DNA of 64,000 nt, from assembly GCF_900626285.1 (NCBI RefSeq), contig NZ_LR131147.1:2669772-2733771 (forward strand). The letters are read 5' to 3'. The position numbers were made by a program, and so were the translations under genes. Below, in pieces: positions 35,426 to 44,429 of the stretch (positions are counted from its first letter, which is position 1; each line of letters begins with the position of its first letter). The stretch is from Intestinimonas massiliensis (ex Afouda et al. 2020). Lineage in GTDB: Bacteria > Bacillota > Clostridia > Oscillospirales > Oscillospiraceae. Under the pieces are notes generated by a model that searched no databases, was not told the DNA's origin, and saw nothing but the letters and a program-made list of their open reading frames with translations.

Positions 35426-36992
35426 ATTGGATTACATGGTCCAGGTGGAGGACCTCCGCGCCTCCCCGGAGCTGCGGGCGCGGATCTCGGCCCTGGCCGG
35501 GGAGGTCAGGCGGCCCCGGCGGCGGTTCCGCCCCTGGATGGGGGTGTGCGCCGCCCTGGCGGTGGTAGTGCTGGGGGGTACCTGGCTGGTGACCAACGTG
35601 CGGATGGGCGGCAGCTCCGGCGGCGGGGCCAGCGGCCACGACGAAGCCTCCACCTTTACGTCCTACGCCGGACCGGTGTTTCCCCTCACTTTGGAGGAGG
35701 AGAACGACAGCATCACAGCAGAGCGGCACACCACCCTGGACTTTGCCCCCTGGGAGCCGGAGTGGGTGGAGGCGGATTACCTGGAGGAGGGGGGCTACTG
35801 GAGCCGCTCCACCGACATCCTGGTGACCGATTCCTACACCCTCACCAACTCCGCCGACCAGGACCAGACCGTCACCCTGCTCTACCCCTTTCTCGCCAGC
35901 CTGGACACGCTGGATCAGGCCGCGCCGGTCCTCGCCGCCGACGGGGCTGCGCTGGACACCACCCTCCGGGCGGGGGGCTACTCCGGCGGCTTTGAGGGGG
36001 CGTGGAACGGCGTCATGGACGGTGAGCCGGAGGGCAGCGTCAATCTGGACAGCGCCGGGAGCTGGGAGGACTACAAGGCCCTGCTCTCCGACGGCACCTA
36101 TCTGGAGCGGGCCCTGGGTCCCCTGCCTGATCTCAGCGGCGTGCCCGTCATCGTGTACCGCTTTACCGACCCCTGGGGGGAGGCTGAGGACGAGGAGGCG
36201 GGCCGACCCAACCCCACCATCCGGGTGACCTTCCGGCTGGACTACGACAAGACCCAGGTACTCACCACCGGGTTCCACTCCGGGCTGTACGACCGGGAAA
36301 ACGGGATCATGGGCAAGGGCTTCTCCATCCCCCAGCCTGAGGAACAGAACGCCACGGAGGAGTGGTGCCTCATCGTGGTGGGGGAGGACATCTCCGGTCT
36401 CACCACTCAGGGCTATGTCACCGGCGGGTGGGACACGAAGGAGACCATCGAATCCGGCGTGACCATGGAGCGGTATGAGACCGACCTGGACACCGCCCTG
36501 CGCACCCTCTACCTGGACCGGAACTGGGCGGAGCTGGAGGGTCAGCCCGGCCTGACCTACGAGATGTACTGCGGCCTGGCCTTTGACTACCTGCTCAGCT
36601 ACGGCCTGCTCTCCGACACCCCCGCAGAGCGCTACGATGACGGGATGCTGAGCACCGAGTTTGCCCATGTGGACCGGGTGTGCTGGCTGGAGACCCAGGT
36701 CACCGTCCCCGCCGGAGGGAGCATTACGGTGGAGGCTTCTTTTGCCAAGCCGGCCAGCTTCAACTACACCTGTACCAATACCGAATACCGTGGGGTGTAC
36801 GGCTACGACCTGGTGACCAAACTGGGCTCCAACCTAGCCTGCACGGAACAGACCGCCACCCTGGAGGACCGGGGGCTCATCCGGATCATCCGGCAGAACT
36901 TTGGCTTCGATTTGGAAAACGGGGTGAACACCGTCACCCTGGACCCAGAGCAGGAGCACTACTACCTGGAGGTCAAGCGCCTTACGGAATAG
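35418..36992 (+). CDS. Membrane-anchored partner of the second ECF sigma factor (putative anti-sigma)
   Basis: 524 residues from ATG 35418. Cytoplasmic MNRLDYMVQVEDLRASPELR, basic RRPRRRFRP, one helix GVCAALAVVVLGGTWLV (about 42-58), then a large external domain. It starts with a Gly/Ser linker, contains TNSADQDQTVTLLYPF (an immunoglobulin-like stretch also seen in adhesion or receptor modules) and ends with strand-rich sequence. Likely regulates the sigma factor it overlaps. No ZAS motif; function inferred from position. Confidence 0.72.
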   Translation: MNRLDYMVQVEDLRASPELRARISALAGEVRRPRRRFRPWMGVCAALAVVVLGGTWLVTNVRMGGSSGGGASGHDEASTFTSYAGPVFPLTLEEENDSITAERHTTLDFAPWEPEWVEADYLEEGGYWSRSTDILVTDSYTLTNSADQDQTVTLLYPFLASLDTLDQAAPVLAADGAALDTTLRAGGYSGGFEGAWNGVMDGEPEGSVNLDSAGSWEDYKALLSDGTYLERALGPLPDLSGVPVIVYRFTDPWGEAEDEEAGRPNPTIRVTFRLDYDKTQVLTTGFHSGLYDRENGIMGKGFSIPQPEEQNATEEWCLIVVGEDISGLTTQGYVTGGWDTKETIESGVTMERYETDLDTALRTLYLDRNWAELEGQPGLTYEMYCGLAFDYLLSYGLLSDTPAERYDDGMLSTEFAHVDRVCWLETQVTVPAGGSITVEASFAKPASFNYTCTNTEYRGVYGYDLVTKLGSNLACTEQTATLEDRGLIRIIRQNFGFDLENGVNTVTLDPEQEHYYLEVKRLTE

Positions 36993-36997
36993 ACAGC

Positions 36998-37027
36998 AAA
37001 AGAGCCGCCCTAACCGGGCGGCTCTTT
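36998..37027. terminator. Bidirectional terminator
   Basis: AAAGAGCCGCCC and complement with a short loop and T/A runs on both sides; shared by the sigma operon and citrate synthase. Confidence 0.88.
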
Positions 37028-37036
37028 CTGTTTGGT

Positions 37037-38401
37037 TCAGCGCTCTTCCATGGGCACATAGTCGGTGTGGGTACCCACATATTTATAGGCCGGGCGGATG
37101 ATCTTGCCCATGTTGATGAGCTCCTCGATGCGGTGGGCGGACCAGCCGGCCACACGGGCCATGGCGAACAGGGGGGTATACAGCTCCAGAGGCAGGTCCA
37201 GCATGTGGTACACGAAGCCGGAGTAGAAGTCCACGTTGGCGGACACGCCCTTGTACATCTTCCGCTCCCCGGCGATGACCTCGGGGCCCAGCCGGGCCAC
37301 CAGGGAGTAGAGCTCGTACTCCTCGTTGCGGCCCTTCTCCCTGGACAGCTTCTCCACGAATTTCTTGAACAGGTTGGCGCGGGGGTCGGACAGGGAGTAG
37401 ACGGCGTGGCCCATGCCGTAGATAAGGCCCGCCTTGTCGAAGGCCTTCTTGTCCAGCAGGTCCTGGAGGTATTGGCGCACCTCGTCCTCGTCCTTCCAGT
37501 CCTTCACATGCTCCTTCATGTCCTCGAACATGCGCACCACCTTGATGTTGGCGCCGCCGTGCTTGGGGCCCTTCAGGGAGGCCAGGGCGGCCGCCATGCA
37601 GGAGTAGGTGTCGGTGCCGGAGGAGGTGACCACGTGGGTGGTGAAGGTGGAGTTGTTGCCGCCGCCGTGCTCGGCGTGGAGGGTCAGGCAGATATCCAGC
37701 ACATGGGCCTCCCAGAAGGAGTAGGAGGAATCAGCCCGCAGCAGGGAGAGGATATTCTCCGCGGTGGACAGCTCGGGCCGGGGGGCGTGGATATACAGGC
37801 TGCTGCCGCTCTTGTAGTTCCAGGCCTGGTAGCCGTAGACGCTGAGCATGGGGAACAGGGAGATGAGCTGCACGCACTGGCGCATCACGTTGGGCAGGGA
37901 GATGTCGTCGCACTGGTCGTCGTAGGAGGCCAGGTTCAGGACGCTGCGGGCCAGGGAGTTCATGATGTCGTGGCTGGGGGCCTTCAGGATCACGTCCCGC
38001 ACGAAGTTGTTGGGCAGGGAGCGGTAGTAGGACAGCTGTTTGGTAAAGCTGTCCAGCTCCTCCTTGTCGGGCAGGTGGCCCAGCAGCAGCAGGTAGGCGG
38101 TCTCCTCAAAGCCGAACCGGCCCTCCTTCAGGGCGCCCTCCACCAGCTGCTCCACATCGATGCCCCGGTAGTAGAGCTTGCCGTCACAGGGGACCTCCTC
38201 CCCGTTGACGATCTTTTTTGCAACAATATCGGAGACTTCGGTCAGGCCTGCCAGCACGCCCTTGCCGTTCAGGTCCCGGAGACCCCGCTTCACGTCATAC
38301 TTTACAAAGTCGTCCGGATCGATGCTGCTGTTGCGCAGCGCCTCCGCCGCCAGCGCCTCGATTTCGGGGGTGATGTCACAATAATTCGGATTGCTCGCCA
38401 T
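37037..38401 (-). CDS. gltA: Citrate synthase
   Basis: 454 residues. Active-site residues are visible: His in LHAEHGGGNNSTF, His in IYGMGHAVYSLSDPR and Asp in ANVDFYSGFVYHML. KLYYRGIDVEQLVEGA is typical. It condenses oxaloacetate and acetyl-CoA; in a fermenter it feeds 2-oxoglutarate and hence the glutamate made by GdhA. It stands alone. Confidence 0.96.
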   Translation of the reverse strand: MASNPNYCDITPEIEALAAEALRNSSIDPDDFVKYDVKRGLRDLNGKGVLAGLTEVSDIVAKKIVNGEEVPCDGKLYYRGIDVEQLVEGALKEGRFGFEETAYLLLLGHLPDKEELDSFTKQLSYYRSLPNNFVRDVILKAPSHDIMNSLARSVLNLASYDDQCDDISLPNVMRQCVQLISLFPMLSVYGYQAWNYKSGSSLYIHAPRPELSTAENILSLLRADSSYSFWEAHVLDICLTLHAEHGGGNNSTFTTHVVTSSGTDTYSCMAAALASLKGPKHGGANIKVVRMFEDMKEHVKDWKDEDEVRQYLQDLLDKKAFDKAGLIYGMGHAVYSLSDPRANLFKKFVEKLSREKGRNEEYELYSLVARLGPEVIAGERKMYKGVSANVDFYSGFVYHMLDLPLELYTPLFAMARVAGWSAHRIEELINMGKIIRPAYKYVGTHTDYVPMEER

Positions 38402-38456
38402 AGAAAACCTCCATTCTCATCCGTGCCAACGCGGCTTTTTCAGGCCGCGACATTTC

Positions 38457-38486
38457 GTAACTGAAATGATATCATAAAATTGTTAC
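38457..38486. promoter_or_regulatory. Symmetric site upstream of citrate synthase
   Basis: GTAAC (38457-38461) and GTTAC (38482-38486) flank a perfect ATGATATCAT palindrome (38465-38474), within the promoter region of the gene. Possible repressor site; the binding protein is unknown. Confidence 0.4.
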
Positions 38487-38517
38487 CATTTTGTGAATCA
38501 GCCGGTAAACTTTCCTG

Positions 38518-38551
38518 CAAAAAAACGGCGGAGGGAACTCCGCCGTTTTCC
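38518..38551 (-). terminator. Terminator of the corA gene
   Basis: AACGGCGGAG and complement with a 4-nt loop, T-run on the minus strand. Confidence 0.88.
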
Positions 38552-38554
38552 GGG

Positions 38555-39481
38555 TCAGAACAGGTCTTTCTTCTTCAGCAGGATACCGGTGATCACGATG
38601 ACCACACCGGCGATCACCAGCGGGATCCACCAGAAGTGGTCCAGAGGCAGGCCGGTGGTGATGTTCATGCCGTAGAAGCCGAAGATGATATTGGGGATGG
38701 TGAGCAGGATGGTGATGGAGGTCAGCACCTTCATGATCACGTTCAGGTTGTTGGAGATCACGCTGGCGAAGGCGTCCATCATGCCCGAGATGATGGAGGA
38801 GTAGATGTTGGCCATCTCGATGGCCTGCCGCACCTCGATCAGCACGTCCTCCAGCAGGTCGTGGTCCTCCTCATAAAGGGTAATGATGCGGCCCCGGAGG
38901 ATTTTTTCCAGGGTGACCTCATTGGCCTTCAGGGAGGTATTGAAGTAGACCAGCGACTTTTCCAGGTCCAGCAGCTGGATCAGCTCCTTGTTCCGCTGGG
39001 ACTTGTAGAGCTGCCGCTCCATATAGTTGTAGATCTTGTCGATCTGCTTCAGGTATTGCAGGAAGCGCTTGGCCACCTGCAGCAGCATGTAGAGGATGAA
39101 GCTGGTGCGCTTCTGGGTCTCGGCGTTGCGCACCAGGCCGTCCTGGAAGTCCTTCAGGATGGAGGTCTCCTTCAGACAGACGGTAATGATGTGCTTCTGG
39201 GTGACGATGATACCCAGAGGCAGGGTGGAGTACACCACCGCGTCATCCTTCTCCACCGAGGGCACGTCGATGATGATGAGGGTCTGGCCGTCCTCGGTGT
39301 CGATCCGGGAGGTCTCCTCCTCATCCAGGGCGGCCCGCAGGAAGGAGGGCTCCACCCCCAGGGTCACCGCCACCGTATTCAGCTCGTCCTCGCTGGGGTA
39401 AGTCAGGTTGACCCAACAGCCGTCCTGGACGGATTCCAGCCGGGTCATCTTGCCGTTGATGGTCTTATAGATGGAAAGCAA
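38555..39481 (-). CDS. corA: CorA family magnesium/divalent cation transporter
   Basis: 308 residues from TTG 39481 (AGAAAGG upstream; product starts MLSIYKTINGKMTRL). A GTG three codons earlier is also possible. A cytoplasmic funnel domain is followed by two C-terminal helices; the signature reads FGFYGMNITTGLP (GMN motif), then the last helix and KKKDLF. A pentameric Mg2+ channel. It follows an unusually long GC-rich leader. Confidence 0.93.
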   Translation of the reverse strand: MLSIYKTINGKMTRLESVQDGCWVNLTYPSEDELNTVAVTLGVEPSFLRAALDEEETSRIDTEDGQTLIIIDVPSVEKDDAVVYSTLPLGIIVTQKHIITVCLKETSILKDFQDGLVRNAETQKRTSFILYMLLQVAKRFLQYLKQIDKIYNYMERQLYKSQRNKELIQLLDLEKSLVYFNTSLKANEVTLEKILRGRIITLYEEDHDLLEDVLIEVRQAIEMANIYSSIISGMMDAFASVISNNLNVIMKVLTSITILLTIPNIIFGFYGMNITTGLPLDHFWWIPLVIAGVVIVITGILLKKKDLF

Positions 39482-39718
39482 TCTGCTCACGCCTTTCTGG
39501 GCGCGGGTGAAAAAAGGGCACAAAAATACCCCGCCGCCCGTTTCTTGCCGCCCGGGCAGGCAGAGCCTCCCGGACACGCGGCATACAGGCGCGGGGCGTC
39601 CCGCCGGTCAGGCCGGCCGGACACAGAGCCTGTGCGCCGCGTTAAGTACATTACACGCTCGACTCAGAGGGTCACCGCTCACGGCGCATATCACTCCCTT
39701 GTTCTCAATCATTTCGCA
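39482..39718 (-). ncRNA. Long structured leader of corA, class unknown
   Basis: About 237 nt between the predicted start site and the corA start. On the minus strand it holds GCGCCG..CGGCGC pairing around a purine-rich interior, several GC hairpins, and near the end a hairpin-like stretch (GCCCG..CGGGC) followed by GGGGTATTTTTG, resembling an attenuator. I could not match it to M-box, ydaO, yybP-ykoY or NiCo consensus motifs by eye. Confidence 0.4.
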
Positions 39719-39724
39719 GGCTTT

Positions 39725-39753
39725 ATTATATGCCTTTTTCTGCCGGATTGCAA
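39725..39753 (-). promoter_or_regulatory. Sigma-A promoter of corA
   Basis: On the minus strand: TTGCAA (39753-39748), 17-bp spacer, perfect TATAAT (39730-39725). Confidence 0.88.
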
Positions 39754-39764
39754 GGCTTCCGGCC

Positions 39765-39799
39765 AAAACGCCGCGCGGCAGTCTGCCGCGCGGCGTTTT
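39765..39799 (-). terminator. Terminator after ftsZ
   Basis: AAAACGCCGCGCGGCA and its complement, 16-bp perfect stem with T-run; it ends the dcw operon. Confidence 0.9.
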
Positions 39800-39819
39800 C
39801 TTTCCGTTTGCTGCGCTGC

Positions 39820-40926
39820 TCAGCGGCCCCGGTTGAAGATCTTGAAGATGTCCTCGAAGGGATCGTCCTCCGCGGGAGCGGCGGCGTCCTGCTTCTGCTC
39901 CTGAGGCTGCTGGGTCTCCGCCTTCTTCTCCGCCGCGGCGGAGAAGGGCTTGCTGGGCATGGCGCCCTCCCGCTCCTCAAAGCCGGTGGCGATGACGGTG
40001 ACCCGGATCTCGTCCTCCAGGGTGTCGTCGAAGGCGGCGCCGAAGATGATGAGGGCGTCGGGATGGGCGGCCTGCTGCACCAGGTTGGCGGCAGTCTCCA
40101 CTTCCTCCAGGCCGATATCCATGGAGCCGGTGACGTTGACCAGCACGCCCTTGGCGCCGTTGATGGAGGTCTCCAGCAGGGGGCTGGAAATGGCCATCTT
40201 GGCGGCCTCCTCGGCCTTGTTCTTGCCGGCGGCCCGGCCCACGCCCATGTGGGCCATGCCCGCGTTCTGCATGACGGCGGTCACGTCGGCGAAGTCCAGG
40301 TTGATGAAGCCGGTGTTCTTGATCAGGTCGGAGATGGACTGCACCGCCTGGCGCAGCACATCGTCGGCGATCTCGAAGGCGTTGGCGAAGGTGATCTTCT
40401 GGTCGGTGGCGAACTTCAGCCGCTCGTTGGGGATGATGACCAGGCTGTCCACCCGGGTGCGCAGCTCCTCGATGCCCTTCTCGGCCTGGAGCATCCGCCG
40501 ACGGCCCTCAAAGTTGAAGGGCTTGGTGACCACGCCCACGGTGAGCAGGCCCATCTCCTTGGCAATATCCGCCACGATGGGGGCCGCGCCGGTGCCGGTG
40601 CCGCCGCCCATGCCGGCGGTGATGAACACCATGTCCGCGTCCTCCAGAGCCTTGGAGATGGCGCTGCGGCTCTCCTCGGCGGACTTGCGGCCCACCTCGG
40701 GGTCGCTGCCCGCGCCCTGGCCGCCGGTGAGCTTCTCACCGATCTGAATCTTAAAGGTAGCGCTGGAAACGGCAAGCGCCTGCTTGTCCGTATTGACCGC
40801 GATAAAATCCACACCCTTGGTCCCGGACTTCACCATCCGGTTGACCACGTTGTTGCCGCCGCCGCCTACGCCGATGACCTTGATGGTAACGACAGTATCG
40901 GGACCGGTATCCAACCCAAACGCCAT
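39820..40926 (-). CDS. ftsZ: Cell division protein FtsZ
   Basis: 368 residues. GTP-binding tubulin signature GGGTGTGAAP near residue 105, nucleotide loop VGGGGNNVVNRM, T7-loop region NLDFADVTAVM. A disordered Gln/Ala linker (KKAETQQPQEQKQ) leads to the C-terminal peptide DDPFEDIFKIFNRGR, which contacts FtsA/SepF-type tethers. Last gene of the dcw cluster. Confidence 0.98.
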   Translation of the reverse strand: MAFGLDTGPDTVVTIKVIGVGGGGNNVVNRMVKSGTKGVDFIAVNTDKQALAVSSATFKIQIGEKLTGGQGAGSDPEVGRKSAEESRSAISKALEDADMVFITAGMGGGTGTGAAPIVADIAKEMGLLTVGVVTKPFNFEGRRRMLQAEKGIEELRTRVDSLVIIPNERLKFATDQKITFANAFEIADDVLRQAVQSISDLIKNTGFINLDFADVTAVMQNAGMAHMGVGRAAGKNKAEEAAKMAISSPLLETSINGAKGVLVNVTGSMDIGLEEVETAANLVQQAAHPDALIIFGAAFDDTLEDEIRVTVIATGFEEREGAMPSKPFSAAAEKKAETQQPQEQKQDAAAPAEDDPFEDIFKIFNRGR

Positions 40927-40986
40927 AACTGCTCCTCCTATGTGAAACGAATTCGTATATTTTGCGAGAAAAAGGGGGAAAAAGAG

Positions 40987-41373
40987 CTATCTTGTATGCT
41001 CTTCCTCCGAAGAAACAACATCTTGATTTATTTTAGCGCTCTTTTGCTTGGAGGTCAATAGTTCCCGCCGGATTTCCGCAAAGTTTTGGAACATTCTCGT
41101 TCCGAATACCACCACCGCCGCCAGGTACAGCGGGATACCCAGATAGCGGCCCAGCCAGGTGAGAAAAACCGCGATAACGGCGTTGCCGATGGTGCCCGAC
41201 AGGAACACGTCCAATTTGAAGTCCCCCACCACTCGGCCCCGCAGGCCACCCAGTGCGGAGTCCAGGGCCGCCAGCAGTCCGGTGGCGGCGTAGAGGGAGT
41301 ACTGGCTGGGGATGGTCCAGGGGAACAGCAGGCCCACCGCCAGGCCCACCAGCAGTCCGATAATCTCCAGCAT
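40987..41373 (-). CDS. sbp: Small basic protein (DUF1290 family)
   Basis: 128 residues with four hydrophobic helices, starting MLEIIGLLVGLAVGLLFPW. The family (Sbp in Bacillus, gene between ylxX and ftsZ or ftsA) has no settled role but travels with division genes. Here it lies three bases after the DUF881 gene and 60 bp before ftsZ, as expected. Confidence 0.88.
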   Translation of the reverse strand: MLEIIGLLVGLAVGLLFPWTIPSQYSLYAATGLLAALDSALGGLRGRVVGDFKLDVFLSGTIGNAVIAVFLTWLGRYLGIPLYLAAVVVFGTRMFQNFAEIRRELLTSKQKSAKINQDVVSSEEEHTR

Positions 41374-41375
41374 AT

Positions 41376-42128
41376 TTACTCACCCTCCTCCTCGCCCGGC
41401 GTCACCGTGTGGGCGTACTGATAGTCGATGGTCCCGTTGTACTTGGGGATGAGCAGCTGATCGCTGGCGGTGACCTTCACCGTGATGCCCCACTGGCTCA
41501 GCACGTCCACCACACCGTTGCGCATGGTCATGGCACTGTACAGGGTGTCCGGGTCGCCGATGGCGAACACCACATAGGGGGCGGCGTACCGCCGGCCGTT
41601 CACCGTCACCACCGCGCCGGTGCACCGCACCTCGCTGGTGGCCAGGATGCGCTCCCCGTTGAGGGAGATGGCCTCCGCACCCGCCGAGCGCAGCTCGTTG
41701 ATCACCGACAGCAGGTCGCTGTCGTGGATCAGGTAGTCGGCCTCGTCCCCGGTGACGTTGGTGGAGCTGGAATCCTCCAGGATCACGGTGACCCCGGGGC
41801 CCTCCACGTCGGTGAGGCCGGCGGCGATCTCCAGCTTGTCCACCTCCGCCTTCAGGGCCTCGCTGCCCTCATCGCCGGAGGCCGCCTGGTCCCGGTAGAG
41901 GGCCAGCTCGCCCTGAAGCTCCTTCACCTGGTCCTCCAGGCCGTCCTTCTGATCCATCAGCTCGTTGTACAGGCTCTGCAGGGTCTCCAGCCGGGCGGCA
42001 TTGGTGGCGTCCGCCGCTCCGCTGAGCTTGACGCTGCGCAGCTGGGCCGCCAGCAGGAAGCCCACCACGGCGCACACCACCACCACCGCCAGCTCGCCTT
42101 TATTCCGTCGTTTCTTCATTGGTACCAT
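41376..42128 (-). CDS. DUF881 family protein (YlxX/YlxW-like)
   Basis: 250 residues. A cytoplasmic basic start, one helix (LAVVVVCAVVGFLLAAQL), a coiled coil (LYNELMDQKDGLEDQVKELQ), then the DUF881 domain with VEGPGVTVILEDSS and LSVINELRSAGAEAISLNGE. Extracytoplasmic division-associated protein of unknown role. The start is uncertain among ATGs at 42131, 42128 and 42119; AAGGAG suits 42128. It overlaps the end of divIB by 29 bp. Confidence 0.88.
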   Translation of the reverse strand: MVPMKKRRNKGELAVVVVCAVVGFLLAAQLRSVKLSGAADATNAARLETLQSLYNELMDQKDGLEDQVKELQGELALYRDQAASGDEGSEALKAEVDKLEIAAGLTDVEGPGVTVILEDSSSTNVTGDEADYLIHDSDLLSVINELRSAGAEAISLNGERILATSEVRCTGAVVTVNGRRYAAPYVVFAIGDPDTLYSAMTMRNGVVDVLSQWGITVKVTASDQLLIPKYNGTIDYQYAHTVTPGEEEGE

Positions 42129-43026
42129 CATCTTCTCCTTGTGGGGTCATACTGGCCTGGGGCGGCGCCGATGCCTCGGCGCCCGCCTCCGTCTCAGGCG
42201 CGGGGTCGGTCTCCGCCTGGCCCGTTCCCGTCAGCTGGTCGGGCAGCCACCGCTCGGGCAGCAGGTGGCTCTCCCGGCCCTCATAGTTCTGGTCCAGGGT
42301 GCCGGTGCGGGGGATGCCCCGCTCGTCCATGCTCTCCAGTGCCCGCTTCAGCTCATAGGTCTCCTGGTCAAAGTCCCCGTTCAGGGGGAAGATCACCGTC
42401 AGGTTTTCCCCGTAGCCGAAGCGGATCTCGTTGTCGCTGCTCAGGTCGATAAAGCTGGTCAGGCTGCCCGTCATCTGACGGTTCTCAATGGCCGCCAGGA
42501 ACTCCCGCAGCCGGTCCAGCTTGGTCTGCTCCTCCGGGTCCACCGTCAGCCGGTTGCCCACCGTGGCGTCCACCGGCGTCAGGCCCAATACCTCCGGCCG
42601 CCCCTGGGTGAGGGAGGAATCCCCCGCCTCCAGGATCTTGCACCGGTGGTCCAGCAGCCAGCAGGTGCCCCCGCTCCCGATCCAGGCCACCGGCGTGCTC
42701 TCGGTCACGTGGAAGATCAGGGTGTCGGGCAGCTTGCGGTCCACGGACAGGTCGTCCACATAGGGCAGACGGGTCAGGATACGGGAGACCATCTGGCTTT
42801 TATTGAGGGTGAACAGGTTGTCCCCCTGCTGCACGCCGGAGGCAATGATGATCTCCTCCGCGGTGTACCGGCTGTTGCCCTCCACCACCATGGTATTCAC
42901 CCGGAAAAAGACCACGCAGCCAGCCAAAATGGCGGCAAAGATGATCAGAGTGGACAGCAGCTTATAGAGGAAGCCGAAGCGTCCCCGATTGCGCCGCCGT
43001 CCTTTTCTCTTCCGTCTTGCCGCCAT
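42100..43026 (-). CDS. divIB: Cell division protein FtsQ/DivIB
   Basis: 308 residues. Basic N-terminus (MAARRKRKGRRRNRGRFG), one membrane helix at about 25-45, POTRA domain (FFRVNTMVVEGNSRYTAEEI), then the beta domain with PDTLIFHVTESTPVAWI and a long acidic Pro/Glu tail. A septal membrane protein that scaffolds FtsL and the septal PBP. It is encoded between murA and the DUF881 gene. Confidence 0.92.
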   Translation of the reverse strand: MAARRKRKGRRRNRGRFGFLYKLLSTLIIFAAILAGCVVFFRVNTMVVEGNSRYTAEEIIIASGVQQGDNLFTLNKSQMVSRILTRLPYVDDLSVDRKLPDTLIFHVTESTPVAWIGSGGTCWLLDHRCKILEAGDSSLTQGRPEVLGLTPVDATVGNRLTVDPEEQTKLDRLREFLAAIENRQMTGSLTSFIDLSSDNEIRFGYGENLTVIFPLNGDFDQETYELKRALESMDERGIPRTGTLDQNYEGRESHLLPERWLPDQLTGTGQAETDPAPETEAGAEASAPPQASMTPQGEDDGTNEETTE

Positions 43027-43106
43027 TCTACCGGTCTCCTGTCTGTTGGTCTTTGATTCTCTCTGATACTATCCCACAAAAAAGATAAAAAAGTGTAAAG
43101 AAGCTC

Positions 43107-44369
43107 TTACGATTTTCCCGTCATTTCCCGGAAAATATGGGCGCCCAAAGCGGTCAGGTCCCCCTCCAGGCACTGGTAGCCCCGGTCGATGTGGTGGATC
43201 CCCTCCACACGGGTCCGGCCCCGTGCCCCCAGAGCGGCCACCACCAGGGCGGCGCCCCCCCGCAGGTCGGTAGCCCGCACCCGGGCGCCGTGGAGCCTGG
43301 GCACGCCGTACACCACCGCCACACGGCCCTCCACCCGGATGTCCGCTCCCATGCGGATGAGCTCATCCACGTGGCGGTAGCGGCTCTCAAACATGTTTTC
43401 CACAAACACGGTGCAGCCGCTGCCCTTGCACAGGGCCGCCATCAGGGGGGCCTGCGCGTCGGTGGGAAAGCCGGGGTAGGGGGCGGTGCGGATGGGCCGC
43501 ACCCCCTTCAGGGGCTTGGTACAGGTGAGGGCAATCCGCCCCGGCTCACTGCGCACCCCGCAGCCCGCCTCGGTGAGCACCGCGGTGACGGTGGACAGGT
43601 GCCGCCAGTCCACCCCGGTGACCTCCACATGGCCCCCGGCGGAGGCCGCCGCCGCCAGATAGGTACAGGCCACGATCCGGTCCCCCATGACGGTGTAGCT
43701 GCCCCCGTGGAGGGGAACGCCCCCCTCGATGGTGATGACCGAGCTGCCCGCGCCCCGCACCCTGGCCCCCAGGGCCAGCAGGAAGTTCTGGAGATCCACG
43801 ATCTCCGGCTCCCGGGCGGCGTTGGTGATGGTGGTGATCCCGTCGGCGCACACCGCCGCCAGCATGGCGTTCTCGGTGGCACCCACGCTGGGCAGGGACA
43901 GGACGATGTCCGCCCCGCGGAGGGCGCCCTCACACAGCAGCCCCCCCTCGCTCTCGGTGATGACCCCGCCCAGGGCCCGGATGGCCGCCAGGTGGAGGTC
44001 GATGGGCCGGGGGCCCAGTTCACAGCCCCCGGGGGCGCACAGGCTGGCCCGTCCCATCCGGCCCAGTACCGCCCCCAGGAAGATCACCGAGGAGCGCATC
44101 TCCCGCATCAGCCGGTCGGGCACGTCCCACCGGGTGGGGGCGGAGGCATCCACCACCACCGCATCTCCTTCCCGGCGGGCGGGACAGCCCAGGTGCCGCA
44201 GGATGGCCAGGGAGGCCTCCACGTCGGACAGGTGGGGACAGTTGTGGATCACGCACTCCCCCGGGGCCAGCAGAGCGGCCGCCAGGATGGGGAGCACGCT
44301 GTTCTTGGCCCCGTGGATCGCCACGGAGCCCTCCAGAGGGAAGCCTCCCTCCACCAGATATGTACTCAT
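43107..44369 (-). CDS. murA: UDP-N-acetylglucosamine 1-carboxyvinyltransferase
   Basis: 420 residues. First committed step of peptidoglycan precursor synthesis, adding enolpyruvate to UDP-GlcNAc. The active-site cysteine (fosfomycin target) lies in APGGCELGPRPIDLHL; the N-terminal lysine-asparagine pair is in HGAKNSVLPILAAALL. It lies within the dcw cluster between murG and divIB. The substrate-binding loops look complete. Confidence 0.94.
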   Translation of the reverse strand: MSTYLVEGGFPLEGSVAIHGAKNSVLPILAAALLAPGECVIHNCPHLSDVEASLAILRHLGCPARREGDAVVVDASAPTRWDVPDRLMREMRSSVIFLGAVLGRMGRASLCAPGGCELGPRPIDLHLAAIRALGGVITESEGGLLCEGALRGADIVLSLPSVGATENAMLAAVCADGITTITNAAREPEIVDLQNFLLALGARVRGAGSSVITIEGGVPLHGGSYTVMGDRIVACTYLAAAASAGGHVEVTGVDWRHLSTVTAVLTEAGCGVRSEPGRIALTCTKPLKGVRPIRTAPYPGFPTDAQAPLMAALCKGSGCTVFVENMFESRYRHVDELIRMGADIRVEGRVAVVYGVPRLHGARVRATDLRGGAALVVAALGARGRTRVEGIHHIDRGYQCLEGDLTALGAHIFREMTGKS

Positions 44370-44375
44370 ACGCCA

Positions 44376-44417
44376 TCCTCCGCACTTCGGTTTTGGTACG
44401 CCATCCTATGCGGAGGA
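44376..44417. repeat. Hairpin and short repeat between murG and murA
   Basis: TCCTCCGCA (44376-44384) pairs with TGCGGAGGA (44409-44417). TACGCCATCCT also occurs twice here in direct order. Possible transcript-processing site. Confidence 0.4.
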
Positions 44418-44429
44418 CGGAATGGGGGT

